This document shows positions 8,222 through 16,095 of a stretch of 64,000 nt of DNA, one piece after another (the first letter of the stretch is position 1; each line of letters opens with the position of its first letter). Made by a program: the position numbers and the translations under genes. The stretch lies in contig JAEWIJ010000199.1 in assembly GCA_023387235.1 (NCBI GenBank), forward strand, positions 26,987 through 90,986, read 5' to 3'. Under the pieces are notes generated by a model that did no database searches, had not been told where the DNA came from, and saw only the letters and a program-made list of their open reading frames with translations. Origin of the DNA: Pseudomonadota bacterium. Lineage in GTDB: Bacteria > Pseudomonadota > Alphaproteobacteria > Rhizobiales > Hyphomicrobiaceae.

Positions 8222-8388
8222 GGTTTAACGCGCCGATTTCCTCGAGATGGACCGGGGTTTTGGATTGCTCCGCCGAGCGCAGGCGACTAGGCTGTTCCCT
8301 GGCGTCAGATGGGAGGCCTCTCTCGCCTTTAAGAGCGCATAAGCGCCACAACACGAAGCAGCCGGTCGGACTCCTTACCGGTTAGCTC

Positions 8389-8427
8389 CCCACACCCGGC
8401 ATCGACTTGCCACCGGTCGGGTGTGGG
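8389..8427. terminator. Hairpin downstream of the HWE kinase gene
   Basis: A 10-bp inverted repeat (CCCACACCCG and its complement, 19-nt loop) about 120 bases beyond the stop of the HWE kinase gene. No U tract follows on the minus strand, so it is only a possible terminator. The rest of 8222-8547 shows no gene or motif I can support. Confidence 0.4.
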
Positions 8428-8547
8428 TTCGCCTCTTGCTTCCACCATCCGCAAGAATTCACATCGGCAGTCTTCAAATATTGCGTCGTCATTCCAGCAA
8501 CGCCGGCAACCACCACGCGTCTGCTGTAATCGACATCGTCAAAAGAG

Positions 8548-9609
8548 TTAAAGACGATCTTCCCTAGCCGTGAATGTGACGGTCAGCCGCTCAGGCCCCC
8601 ATTCCCGCATGATGGTGCCCCCGAGCTGGCGCTCAACAGTAAGCTGGCTCAGCTTCTCGCCGAATCCAGAGTGAGCGGGAGCGTGAAACGCCTCCTCACA
8701 TCCGCCTTCCTCCCAGCATACCGTGAGCAATCCTTCCGTTTTGTCGCACCGGATGCGCACATTGCCAGATTGTCCACGCCAGGCCCCATGCTTGGTCGCG
8801 TTCGTAATGAGTTCATTCACGACAAGAGCGAGCGGTGTGAGTGATCGCGAGCTGATCGGCTCGTCGGCACCTTCAAGCCGAAACCGCTCGTCGCCTTCGC
8901 TCACGAACGGCGCGACAAGGACCCGAATCAGCGCGTGCAGTGTGGTTGGTTGATCTGGAGCAACTGTCTCAGCTTCGGGATCAACGACGGTTAGACCGTG
9001 CGCGAGCGCCAGTGCCGTCATCCTCTCACCCACCATGGCAGCCAGTTCTGCGGGAGTGGCGGCTTTGGCTGCCAACAGCTTGGTGAGGCTCGATGCAATT
9101 GAAAACACGTTCTTGATGCGATGCTGCATTTCCTTGAGCAACATGGTTTGCTGCTCACGCGCAGCATGGAGTGCGGTCACATCGCGCGCAATCTTCGACG
9201 CACCGACAACCACGCCCTGCTCGTCGCGTATCGGCGAGACAGTGAGCGATATGTGGAGCAGGGCGCCATCCTTGCGGCGACGAATAGTCTCGTAGTGATC
9301 TATGCGCTCACCCCGACGGATGCGCTCGAGAATCTTGGGTTCTTCGTCGTGCCGATCGGGCGGAATAAGTATTGTTACCGGCTCACCCAGGACCTCGTCG
9401 GCCGAATAGCCGAAAATCTGATCAGCGCCTTTGTTCCAGCTCGTGATGTTGCCATCGAGATCTTTGGTGAGGATGGCATCATGCGAACCCTCCACAATTG
9501 CAGCGAGCTGCTGCCGCGCGCGGTCCATAAGCAACTGTGGCTGTAGCTCAGCGGGTATCGCCGACTTACGCGGTTTTTGTCCGCCGAATTTCCTAGGTGC
9601 CTTGATCAA
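8548..9609 (-). CDS. PAS-domain HWE-family sensor histidine kinase
   Basis: A 353-residue soluble kinase. Residues 30-145 are a PAS domain (IVEGSHDAILTKDLDGNITSWNKGA ... GYSADEVLG) with a PAC segment. The phospho-acceptor is His163 in LLKEMQHRIKN. The N box NELITNATKHGA contains the invariant His274, and W299-x-E301 gives the W-x-E of the G1 box, the two features that define HWE kinases. A GFGEKL motif completes the ATPase. There is no membrane segment. The TTG at 9609 is the longest start; ATG at 9528 would still keep the PAS domain. Its partner may be the lone receiver at 3136. HWE kinases often feed the general stress response. Confidence 0.88.
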   Translation of the reverse strand: MIKAPRKFGGQKPRKSAIPAELQPQLLMDRARQQLAAIVEGSHDAILTKDLDGNITSWNKGADQIFGYSADEVLGEPVTILIPPDRHDEEPKILERIRRGERIDHYETIRRRKDGALLHISLTVSPIRDEQGVVVGASKIARDVTALHAAREQQTMLLKEMQHRIKNVFSIASSLTKLLAAKAATPAELAAMVGERMTALALAHGLTVVDPEAETVAPDQPTTLHALIRVLVAPFVSEGDERFRLEGADEPISSRSLTPLALVVNELITNATKHGAWRGQSGNVRIRCDKTEGLLTVCWEEGGCEEAFHAPAHSGFGEKLSQLTVERQLGGTIMREWGPERLTVTFTAREDRL

Positions 9610-10059
9610 CGACGTGCCCCTCCGCGTATGCGCGCCTACTCTAGCTTCGTATGAAGAGGTCGCAAGAGGATGGGACCAAAATCCTAGGGCCGCCCATTAA
9701 CCATACGTCGGCCGGAAGATCTACCCTGCGGGATCCATCCGCGCAGAGCTTGCGTGACAGCTTGATTGTGCGCCTAGAAGCCGCTGATCTACTTCGAGCC
9801 CGGAGCTCTGGGCAGAACGTTCTTCTGAGCGGAAACACGACATCGAATTTCATATTGTGACGCGTGGACCAACAGAGCCGCAGCCGCAATGCGCTGGACC
9901 TCTTCTGGACACCGCGCGACGAGTTCTACGGCGGCCCGCAATTCTTCGATCATGGAGCCTCCAGGTCCTAAACCTCCATGACACCTGCTGGGCATCGGGG
10001 GCGCGCTTAACTCTTCGCGGCTCACATACTATTCATCGACCGTCTATTCATCGACCGTA
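9610..10059. other. Intergenic region with a weak small-ORF candidate
   Basis: On the minus strand a frame ending at 9789 contains MIEELRAAVELVARCPEEVQ followed by an Ala-rich helix, resembling the small helical proteins often found near rhizobial gene clusters. The start would be ATG 9951 or 10025. Overlapping frames are equally long, so I do not call it. No promoter or RNA is recognisable. Confidence 0.25.
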
Positions 10060-10541
10060 CTATCGGCAGACAAGGATGGGCACTTCCGAATGAACCAACA
10101 CCTTCTGCGTGACGCTTCCAAGGAGCACCGCTTTCATGCCGCTACGTCCGTGAGACGCCATCACAATCAGCTCCGCGCCTTTCGATTTGGCGGCGGCAAT
10201 GACCGCTTCGTGCGGGTGGTAGTTCTCCAACTTCATTGCGTCAGCGCTCACGCCCGCAGTCTTGGCCGCTGACAAGGCAGCCGACAGTGTCCGATCTGCA
10301 TCCCCGGCCAAGTATGCAAGCGCTTGGCGACGCTTTCGGGAAGACTAGCGAACGCGGTCCCTTGATCACCGAGGCTAGCAAGCGGTGCAGTCACGGTTAG
10401 AATTGTAATGTGACTGCCCAATGCTTTGGCAAGACCAATGCCCTCTGCCACGGCCTTGCTGGCCAGCTCCGAGCCGTCAGTGGCAATGAGAATGATACTC
10501 AAGGCAACACCACCCGCGCGTTTTATCAGTTGACTGCACAA
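10060..10541 (-). pseudogene. Universal stress protein (UspA family), broken by one frameshift
   Basis: The N-terminal half (SIILIATDGSELASKAVAEG ... SLPESVAKRL) and C-terminal half (AGDADRTLSAALSAAKTAGV ... MASHGRSGMKAVLLGSVTQKVL, ending PILVCR) are two parts of a normal UspA protein in different frames. They would join as AKRL-AYLAGDA if one G were restored in the TTGCA at about 10317-10320. The ATP-binding G-x2-G-x9-GS signature is intact in the second half. Start is probably TTG 10502, or ATG 10541. Either a sequencing or assembly error or a young pseudogene. It is downstream of the Spy-like gene, probably in one transcript. Confidence 0.82.
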
Positions 10542-10556
10542 ATCTTACGCTTTTCA

Positions 10557-11075
10557 TCATCGCCAGCCCATGCCAGGACCACCCAGTCCCATCATGGGCA
10601 GCACGATTTCGTCGGCTTCCTTTTTCTGGCTATCGGATAGGCCTTGATAGAGCTCGCTCCAGCTTGCCTTGATCTGCTTGATCTCCTCAAGCCGCGCGCT
10701 CATGTACTGCTCGTGTGCGTCAAGGCGCTCAACCAGTGACTTCGCCGTGTCGTCGCCCGACCACTTGCCACGCATCCGCTCTGCGCGACGGGCAGCGGAC
10801 TTGCGGAGGGCGTCTGCCAGCTTGTTCCATGCTGGCGTCTGGGCATCCGTTATCTTGAGCTCGGCCTTCAGGAAGGCGAGGCGACCGTCGATCCGCTCGG
10901 CCATCGCGTCCGGACTGCCCCAGCGTGGTCCCCAGCCTTCCCACATACTCCATCCCCGGCCCGGGCCTCCGCCGTAGCCCATCATGCCGGGACCTCCCTG
11001 AGCTAAGGCGATGGAGGCCGCCGCGAGAACTGATAGGGCGAGCGCGGCAACAAATCCCTTCTTGAGGATCGTCAT
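10557..11075 (-). CDS. Spy/CpxP-like LTXXQ periplasmic protein
   Basis: A 172-residue exported protein: signal peptide to about residue 26 (ALALSVLAAASIALAQ), a Gly/Met/Trp-rich segment (GGPGMMGYGGGPGRG), then a helical domain with ITDAQTPAWNKLADAL and LSDSQKKEADEI, the two LTXXQ-like motifs of Spy/CpxP chaperone-like proteins. It ends with MMGLGGPGMGWR, so Met/Gly-rich patches bracket the domain and may bind metal such as copper (inference). ATG 11075 fits the signal peptide; an upstream ATG at 11099 is in frame. An FNR/FixK-type box lies 76 bases upstream. Confidence 0.78.
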   Translation of the reverse strand: MTILKKGFVAALALSVLAAASIALAQGGPGMMGYGGGPGRGWSMWEGWGPRWGSPDAMAERIDGRLAFLKAELKITDAQTPAWNKLADALRKSAARRAERMRGKWSGDDTAKSLVERLDAHEQYMSARLEEIKQIKASWSELYQGLSDSQKKEADEIVLPMMGLGGPGMGWR

Positions 11076-11151
11076 GGATGTCTCCTGATGCTGACGCAAT
11101 ACCTGGAGCGCAGTGGATCACATTGCATCGCACTGCTGGTGCAAGCGTTCC

Positions 11152-11165
11152 TTGACACGCGTCAA
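11152..11165. promoter_or_regulatory. FNR/FixK-type box upstream of the Spy-like gene
   Basis: TTGACACGCGTCAA has the TTGA-N6-TCAA form of the CRP/FNR-superfamily (FNR, FixK, Anr) box, with TTGAC and GTCAA half-sites. It is centred about 83 bases before the Spy-like ATG. A class II site would place a start point near 11117 on the minus strand, which is plausible. Confidence 0.65.
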
Positions 11166-11489
11166 GTCATCGAACGGAGCTCTGAATGCGGCATACCATG
11201 GGCGCAATTGGCCGGCGCCTGGATCTTGCTAGCAGCCGGCCGGCATCGCACACCGCGATGATGCCCAGAAGCGCTCCATGTCGTGGACCAGAACCGACCC
11301 AGTTCCGCGCTCGCGCATGAGCCTGCACGCGCCGCCGGCGGTCTCATCTCAAGCAAGGATGATCGACTCGTGACTCTAGACGATGTGCTCGCGGCTGCTT
11401 CGTAAGGGTGCGGCATTCCTCACCGATCGCCTCGGCCAATCGGGCGCGCCCAGTCCATCGCACCAGGGTGGCCGAAATTGCTACCGCTC

Positions 11490-11503
11490 TTGACCAGCGT
11501 CAA
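11490..11503. promoter_or_regulatory. FNR/FixK-type box upstream of the CBS-BON gene
   Basis: TTGACCAGCGTCAA repeats the TTGAC-N4-GTCAA arrangement of the site at 11152. It ends 59 bases before the CBS-BON ATG, giving room for a class II promoter and a leader of about 25 nt. The DNA between the two boxes holds no gene I can support. Confidence 0.65.
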
Positions 11504-11562
11504 TGCCGCCTTCGACCGCGCGTTCTCTTCTACTGTTTGGTCATCAACGGAAGGTGTGAGAC

Positions 11563-12261
11563 ATGATAGCCAGCGAAATCATGACCCGAGACGTTACGAC
11601 CGTGTCGCCGTCAGCAAGTGTCCGTGAGGCTGCTAAGCTCATGGTGGATAGGCGGCTGAGCGGGCTTCCTGTTGTAACCTCGGACGGCCGGCTCGTGGGC
11701 ATGCTCACAGCCAGTGATTTGCTGCACCGCGTCGAAACCGGAACTGAAAGGCGATCCTCCTGGTTCACAAATTTCTTCGCCGATCCGGATGATATGGCGC
11801 GCCAGTATGCCAAGGCGCACGGCTTGAAGGCACATGAGGTGATGTCGCGCCACGTCATATCCGTCCGCGACGATGCCGATCTCAGCGAGGTCGCGGACGT
11901 CCTCGACAGGAATCGGCTAAAGCGCGTCCCCGTAGTGCGTGATGGAACGCTAGTGGGAATCATCTCACGCAGCGACCTTGTTCGGCTCCTAAGCGAAGCG
12001 AGCATTGGTCAGCCAATCGCGACGTCGGACGACGCGGCCGTGCAGAACGCAATATGGCAGGCGATCCGCAAACAGACGTGGCTCAACAGTGGATACGTCA
12101 ATATCACGGTCAAGGACGGCGGCGTCGAGGCTTGGGGCATGGTTGGGTCTCAAGAGCAAAGGAATGCGCTTATGGTGCTAATTGAAGAAGCCGCAGGCGA
12201 CGCTAAAGTCCAAGACCATCTCAAGGTCGGCGTGCCGAGCACAACGGCCGGATGGGTCTGA
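11563..12261 (+). CDS. CBS-CBS-BON domain protein
   Basis: A 232-residue protein with two CBS domains (residues about 5-57, MTRDVTTVSPSASVREAAKL and LVGMLTASDLL; and 92-147, MSRHVISVRDDADLSEVADV and LVGIISRSDLV) that together bind adenine nucleotides, followed by a BON domain (about 160-225, IWQAIRKQTWLNSGYVNITV ... AWGMVGS) seen in membrane- or lipid-associating proteins. This architecture is common in alpha- and betaproteobacteria, often near Usp genes. An aaggtgtgag site precedes the ATG. An FNR/FixK-type box is 59 bases upstream. Confidence 0.88.
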   Translation: MIASEIMTRDVTTVSPSASVREAAKLMVDRRLSGLPVVTSDGRLVGMLTASDLLHRVETGTERRSSWFTNFFADPDDMARQYAKAHGLKAHEVMSRHVISVRDDADLSEVADVLDRNRLKRVPVVRDGTLVGIISRSDLVRLLSEASIGQPIATSDDAAVQNAIWQAIRKQTWLNSGYVNITVKDGGVEAWGMVGSQEQRNALMVLIEEAAGDAKVQDHLKVGVPSTTAGWV

Positions 12262-12283
12262 CGGCCCAAAACTTGCGCATATC

Positions 12284-12670
12284 GTGACGCTACCCGCGTA
12301 CTCCGGCCGAAGTCCCGCACGCCCTCAACGGCGCTCGATCTCTAGTGGCATCCTTCGAAGCGTCGCGTGGACGGTGATGCTCTCTCTTCTTTTCGCCACT
12401 GCACAACCTGTTCGTGGGGAGGATGGGAAGTCTTTGCTCGGAAGACACTGCGGCAGATGCCACGCGTTTTCGGAGGCCGCTGCAAGCCCCCTCAGTGGCG
12501 CGCCGAATCTGTGGACCGTCTTGCGGTCCTATGAGCAGGAGCAGCTCGAGTTCGAGCTCTCCGAAGGCATCGGCTCCCGACACAGCGAGATGCCTCAGAT
12601 CCAGTTCTCCTCCGAGGAAATCTCAAACATTCAAGACTATCTCTTCGGTCGGACGCAGCCGGCGCGGTAG
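12284..12670 (+). CDS. Small exported class I cytochrome c (cytochrome 1)
   Basis: A GTG start at 12284 gives 128 residues with a basic N-terminus, a hydrophobic core (VAWTVMLSLLFATAQPVRGE) and probable cleavage near GED. The haem motif CGRCH lies at about residues 56-60, and HSEMPQIQFSSEEISNIQDYL provides the Met axial ligand and the closing helix. An ATG at 12377 would leave a short signal peptide, and a longer frame overlaps the CBS-BON gene. It lies 22 bp after that gene on the same strand and could share its FNR-type promoter. It converges with four more cytochromes to the right. Confidence 0.78.
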   Translation: MTLPAYSGRSPARPQRRSISSGILRSVAWTVMLSLLFATAQPVRGEDGKSLLGRHCGRCHAFSEAAASPLSGAPNLWTVLRSYEQEQLEFELSEGIGSRHSEMPQIQFSSEEISNIQDYLFGRTQPAR

Positions 12671-12756
12671 TCAGTAGTCGCTGGCGGATAGCAGCTATGG
12701 CTGATCCTGTTTCTCCCGACATATCCGTGAGCTTCGCCAGCTCATTCAAAGCAAGG

Positions 12757-13176
12757 CTACGATTTTGAAGGCAGCGTCGGCTTGGCTCCTCCGGTCGGCG
12801 GCTGCAGCGGCGGTAGGGATTGTTCCGCTCGGAACTCGTCGAGGTAGGCAATGATGTTGTCGATCTCCGATCGCGACAGTTGGATATCAGGCATTGGGAC
12901 GTGTGGCTGGATCAGCGCTGCCAAGATACGGTCTCTGGTTTGGTCCGGTTCAGTTGCCATGCTGCGAAAGGTCGGCGTAGCATCTGGAACAGAACTCCCC
13001 ATCGTAGTGTCGATCACATGACAGTTCTTGCACAGGCGGATGGCCAGCTCTTTGCCTCGCTCAGCCGACGGCTGATCCACCTGGGCGGTCACCGACGCCG
13101 AAGTGTACGAGAAGAAAGCCATGTGAAGACCCACCACGACGACCCACCGTTTGCGCGTTGAATTGCTATGAGACAT
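12757..13176 (-). CDS. Small exported class I cytochrome c (cytochrome 2)
   Basis: A 139-residue protein: signal peptide to about residue 32, haem motif CKNCH at 49-53, and VPMPDIQLSRSEIDNIIAYL with Met95 as axial ligand and the terminal helix. The tail is Pro-rich (LPPLQPPTGGAKP). One haem, periplasmic. It is the last gene of the leftward cytochrome run, 122 bp after cytochrome 3, and converges with cytochrome 1. Confidence 0.85.
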   Translation of the reverse strand: MSHSNSTRKRWVVVVGLHMAFFSYTSASVTAQVDQPSAERGKELAIRLCKNCHVIDTTMGSSVPDATPTFRSMATEPDQTRDRILAALIQPHVPMPDIQLSRSEIDNIIAYLDEFRAEQSLPPLQPPTGGAKPTLPSKS

Positions 13177-13298
13177 ATCTTGAACTGTCCTGACGCTGAT
13201 CGCGATACGAGAGATTAAGCGACCCGAACGCTCGTGGCCAGTGTCTGGGCTGGCCGCAATTCCACGCGGGGCAGTGGAACTTAACTGGCACCCTGCCT

Positions 13299-13754
13299 TC
13301 AGGGCTGTTGCATAGTTTCGAGGTATCTGACGAGCGCGTTGATCTGCCTCCGCGCCCGAAGCTCAATTTCGCTGGAGCGTTCATCTGCCTCGGCAGCTTG
13401 TCTATAGCGGTGTCCCCATACTGGCATCGCTCGTTCGCCATGGGCAGCAACGATAGCGCGTCCATCAATGATTTCAGTGATTCTTTGCACGGGAAATTTG
13501 CCGTTGCTGGCTTTGGAAATCTTTGTCAGATCGGCCGGTGCCGTTCTTAGGCTCTTCGCCATGGGGCCGTCGCCTCGCCCTTCAATTCCGTGACACGACA
13601 GACAGGCTACTTCGTACTCGATGATGCCGAGATGCTCATCGTCGCCCATCGCGTCGCTACTGATCGCGACTCCGAGTGTGAGTACCGCGAGAAAAATCAA
13701 CAAACGCCGGCACAGCGTTTGATTGTCGACGACTTTGGATGGTTGCCGATCCAC
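13299..13754 (-). CDS. Small exported class I cytochrome c (cytochrome 3)
   Basis: A 151-residue reading from GTG 13754, one base after the stop of cytochrome 4. The N-terminus has Arg residues then LLIFLAVLTLGVAISSDAMG as signal peptide. CLSCHG is the haem motif, in a context (HLGIIEYEVACLSCHGIEGR, then GDGPMAKSL) typical of c-type cytochromes of dehydrogenase complexes. RAMPVWGH supplies the Met ligand. The spacing between the Met and the last helix is longer than in its neighbours. A longer frame to 14012 overlaps the upstream gene and looks artefactual. Confidence 0.8.
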   Translation of the reverse strand: MDRQPSKVVDNQTLCRRLLIFLAVLTLGVAISSDAMGDDEHLGIIEYEVACLSCHGIEGRGDGPMAKSLRTAPADLTKISKASNGKFPVQRITEIIDGRAIVAAHGERAMPVWGHRYRQAAEADERSSEIELRARRQINALVRYLETMQQP

Positions 13755-13755
13755 T

Positions 13756-14145
13756 CTATTGCTTGCCACGAAGACCGATGATGTAAGCAATGAGATCGTC
13801 ACGATCCTGGCCGCTGACGACGAGATTCGGCATTTCGGCGTGGGGGGTCTGAAGAAACACTCCAAGTGCCGTCTCGTTAAGGCCGGGAGCCCGCGCAAAG
13901 ACGCTGAAGGGCGTTGCCTCGAGGCGGGGCGAGGCCATTTCCGCTGGCTTGACCGCATGGCACTGCGCGCATACGGCCTCAGCGTAGTCTCTGCCACGCC
14001 GAGCATCGCCAAGCTCCGCGCTTCCTGCCGGCGAAGCGAGAAGCGCCAATGCGGTCGCGGTTGCAGCCATCGCTTTCAGATTGAGGGGCGTTCTGACCTG
14101 ACGATCCGAAGACTTAATGTGCGTGTGCATCTTGCTACTTGCCAT
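13756..14145 (-). CDS. Small exported class I cytochrome c (cytochrome 4)
   Basis: A 129-residue protein: signal peptide to about residue 43 (ATATALALLASPAGSAE), haem motif CAQCH at 59-63, HAEMPNLVVSGQDRDDLIAYI with the Met ligand and closing helix. It overlaps the end of the TPR-cytochrome gene by 11 bp, so the two are translationally coupled. The protein resembles the single-haem subunits associated with sulfite or alcohol dehydrogenases, but no such enzyme lies nearby. Confidence 0.85.
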   Translation of the reverse strand: MASSKMHTHIKSSDRQVRTPLNLKAMAATATALALLASPAGSAELGDARRGRDYAEAVCAQCHAVKPAEMASPRLEATPFSVFARAPGLNETALGVFLQTPHAEMPNLVVSGQDRDDLIAYIIGLRGKQ

Positions 14146-15133
14146 TCAAGCTATTGATGTAGGCAACGATCCTGTCGATCTGCGCATCGGGTAGAGCAAA
14201 CTGCGGCATCTCGTCATGGCGCGCGGCGATGGCGCGGGTAAGCGGTTCTCGCAGTGCCTGGATCGGATGACGGTGGTGTAGAGTACGAAACTGAGGCGCC
14301 TTCGGGTTGGGGCTCGCTCCGTCACGCCCAACAGCATGGCAACCGCTGCAATGCGCTTCGACGATGCCTTGGCCTTCCTTGATTCGAGTGACCGTCTCCT
14401 CTATGAGTCCGCTCTCTGCGCGGAGCCGCTTCAGGCCATCTCTCGCGCCGACAAGACTTGGATCGAGGAGCAAGGCGCGGCGGAAGTCATCAATGGCGCT
14501 CTGCCGCCTGCCGCGCTGCTCATGGACGTATCCGCGATTGTTGTAGGCCAACGCGTAGATTGGGTTGATGGTGATGGCGGCCGTGAAGTCTTCGATCGCA
14601 CGATCCGGCTCGCCGCTCTTGCTGTAAGCGAGCCCCCTGTTGTTGTAGGTGGTCGCGCCAGGTGGGTTGAAGGCGATCGCTGCCGAGAAGTCAGCAATCG
14701 CTTCCTTCTCTTTGCCCATTACGAGATGAGCGTGGCCCCGGCCATTGTAGCCGATGGCGGATTTCGGATTCAGATGGATCGCCTCACTGTAGTCGGCAAT
14801 CGCACCCGCGAGGTCGTTGAGGCGCACGCGGACCAGCCCCCGATTAATGTAAAGCGGTCCTTCAGTGGGATTGAGCCGGACCGCCTCGCTCAGATCAGCG
14901 AGTGCAAGATCCAGCGCACCGGCATCGGACCTTGCACGGCCGCGATTGCGGAACGCCATCGCCTTATCGGTCGGCGAATAGGCAGCGCTGGCGATGATTT
15001 CGGAACAGGCAGAGAGTTGGATCTCGGCGCTTCTGGCTGTTCGGCAGTCTTCAAGCACATGGGCGCGCGCTGCGCCACCGCCGAGGGCTGCCAGCGAGAC
15101 GAAGATGGATGTCGCGAACATCAACCGGCGCAT
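14135..15133 (-). CDS. TPR-repeat protein fused to a C-terminal cytochrome c (cytochrome 5)
   Basis: A 332-residue exported protein. After a signal peptide (about 1-24) and a DCRTARSAEIQLSAC segment with two Cys, five tetratricopeptide repeats run from about residue 58 to 235 (each with a FRNRG, YINRG, YNGRG, YNNRG, YNNRG-type start and a DFSAAI/DLSEAV-type second helix). A cytochrome c domain follows, with CSGCH at 262-266 and DEMPQFALPDAQIDRIVAYI. The TPR part should bind a protein partner while the haem transfers electrons. ATG 15133 fits the signal peptide. First gene of the leftward cytochrome run, with an FNR/FixK-type box 53 bases upstream. Confidence 0.87.
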   Translation of the reverse strand: MRRLMFATSIFVSLAALGGGAARAHVLEDCRTARSAEIQLSACSEIIASAAYSPTDKAMAFRNRGRARSDAGALDLALADLSEAVRLNPTEGPLYINRGLVRVRLNDLAGAIADYSEAIHLNPKSAIGYNGRGHAHLVMGKEKEAIADFSAAIAFNPPGATTYNNRGLAYSKSGEPDRAIEDFTAAITINPIYALAYNNRGYVHEQRGRRQSAIDDFRRALLLDPSLVGARDGLKRLRAESGLIEETVTRIKEGQGIVEAHCSGCHAVGRDGASPNPKAPQFRTLHHRHPIQALREPLTRAIAARHDEMPQFALPDAQIDRIVAYINSLNGK

Positions 15134-15186
15134 TGAAGCCCTCCATGCGAGAGCTCTCACTATCGAGCCCCGGCCGATCATCGTAG

Positions 15187-15200
15187 TTGATGCTAGTCAA
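15187..15200. promoter_or_regulatory. FNR/FixK-type box upstream of the TPR-cytochrome operon
   Basis: TTGATGCTAGTCAA fits TTGA-N6-TCAA, with one canonical FNR half-site (TTGAT) and one TTGAC-type half-site. It is 53 bases before the ATG of the TPR-cytochrome gene. This is the third such box in about 4 kb, each in front of a redox- or stress-type gene. Confidence 0.65.
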
Positions 15201-16095
15201 ACCTGGGCAATCCCGAGCGGCGTTTTATGTATCGGATCAGGGAGTGCAGATCCCATGCTCCGCACCTTGCGGATCCCTCGCACTACAGGGTCATCGACAC
15301 ATGTCTGATAAGCCCTGGCTGGGGACACTTTCCGAAGTGGGTGTATGATCAATGCATCTATGCCCTAGCCCTTTACGGATCGCGTTCGTCCAATTGCCTG
15401 CTCCGATATCAATGGTCCGGTCGGTCGAGATTGAGCCCGAAAGCATCGCAGCGCAGTCGGAGCGAGTGCAGATGACAAGGTCCCGAAGGGAAATCCATTT
15501 TGTGCTGGACCTGCTACGGAAAACTGCTACCGTGCGTAGCAGTAGCACTCGCGTTATTTATAACAATATCAATGACTTCTGGTTCGGATTCCACCCGTCC
15601 CCTACGGGGTGCCAGACAACCGCATAACATATTGATATTATTACTCATTTGCGAAGCGGGGCGCCGGCGGGAATCGCACCCCATGACACAGGCATCGACT
15701 TGGACGTCCAGCACCAGCATCCAATGATGCATTTGCTAGGCGGGGCCGGCAAATAGTCAGCTCCCCGGCTCAATCCGGACCAATCACCTCAAGATGACGA
15801 CTTACTAGAAGGGCCAGCAGCAGTCATTGCCCCGATGCGTCCGCGACTGGTCGAAGATGTCGCTCGATCCCACTAGCAGACCTCGACTCTTAGAAATATC
15901 GACGGCATTGACGGCGACATTGGCTAAGTCTGCTTATCGGGGGATTGCGTCGACTTAGTGCTACTCTCAGCGATTGCGCGGATCGATCCGCTCCGACTGC
16001 AGACAGATCGCTTGTGTAATAGGTTCCGGCTCGCGCCATTTCTAGCACGCGCTACATGGACCAGGTTGGTGGGCCTTCTCGGCGTGCGCACCCAG
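15201..16095. other. Long non-coding stretch
   Basis: About 900 bases without a gene. Stop codons are frequent and the AT content is higher around 15540-15660 than in the flanks. There is a CCCCTACGGGG hairpin at about 15600. A GGGAATCGCACCCC sequence at 15669-15682 looks like a degenerate tRNA T-arm, but no cloverleaf can be built. It may be the scar of a lost element; nothing firm can be said. Confidence 0.4.

Noticed and set aside
10541..10560. TTGTGCAGTCAA (minus strand) as an FNR box for the Usp gene
   Set aside because: The spacing between TTG and CAA is two bases too short.
11162..11416. Small minus-strand reading frame between the two FNR-type boxes
   Set aside because: No family, no ribosome-binding site, and stop-rich in relatives of the expected style; position suggests regulatory DNA.
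14336..15136. 266-codon open frame on the plus strand
   Set aside because: It lies entirely over the TPR-cytochrome gene on the other strand, whose domains are certain; high GC produces antisense frames.
15655..15760. Possible tRNA (T-arm-like GGGTGCGATTCCC on the minus strand)
   Set aside because: The acceptor and anticodon stems cannot be paired and the T-loop lacks the normal TTC.
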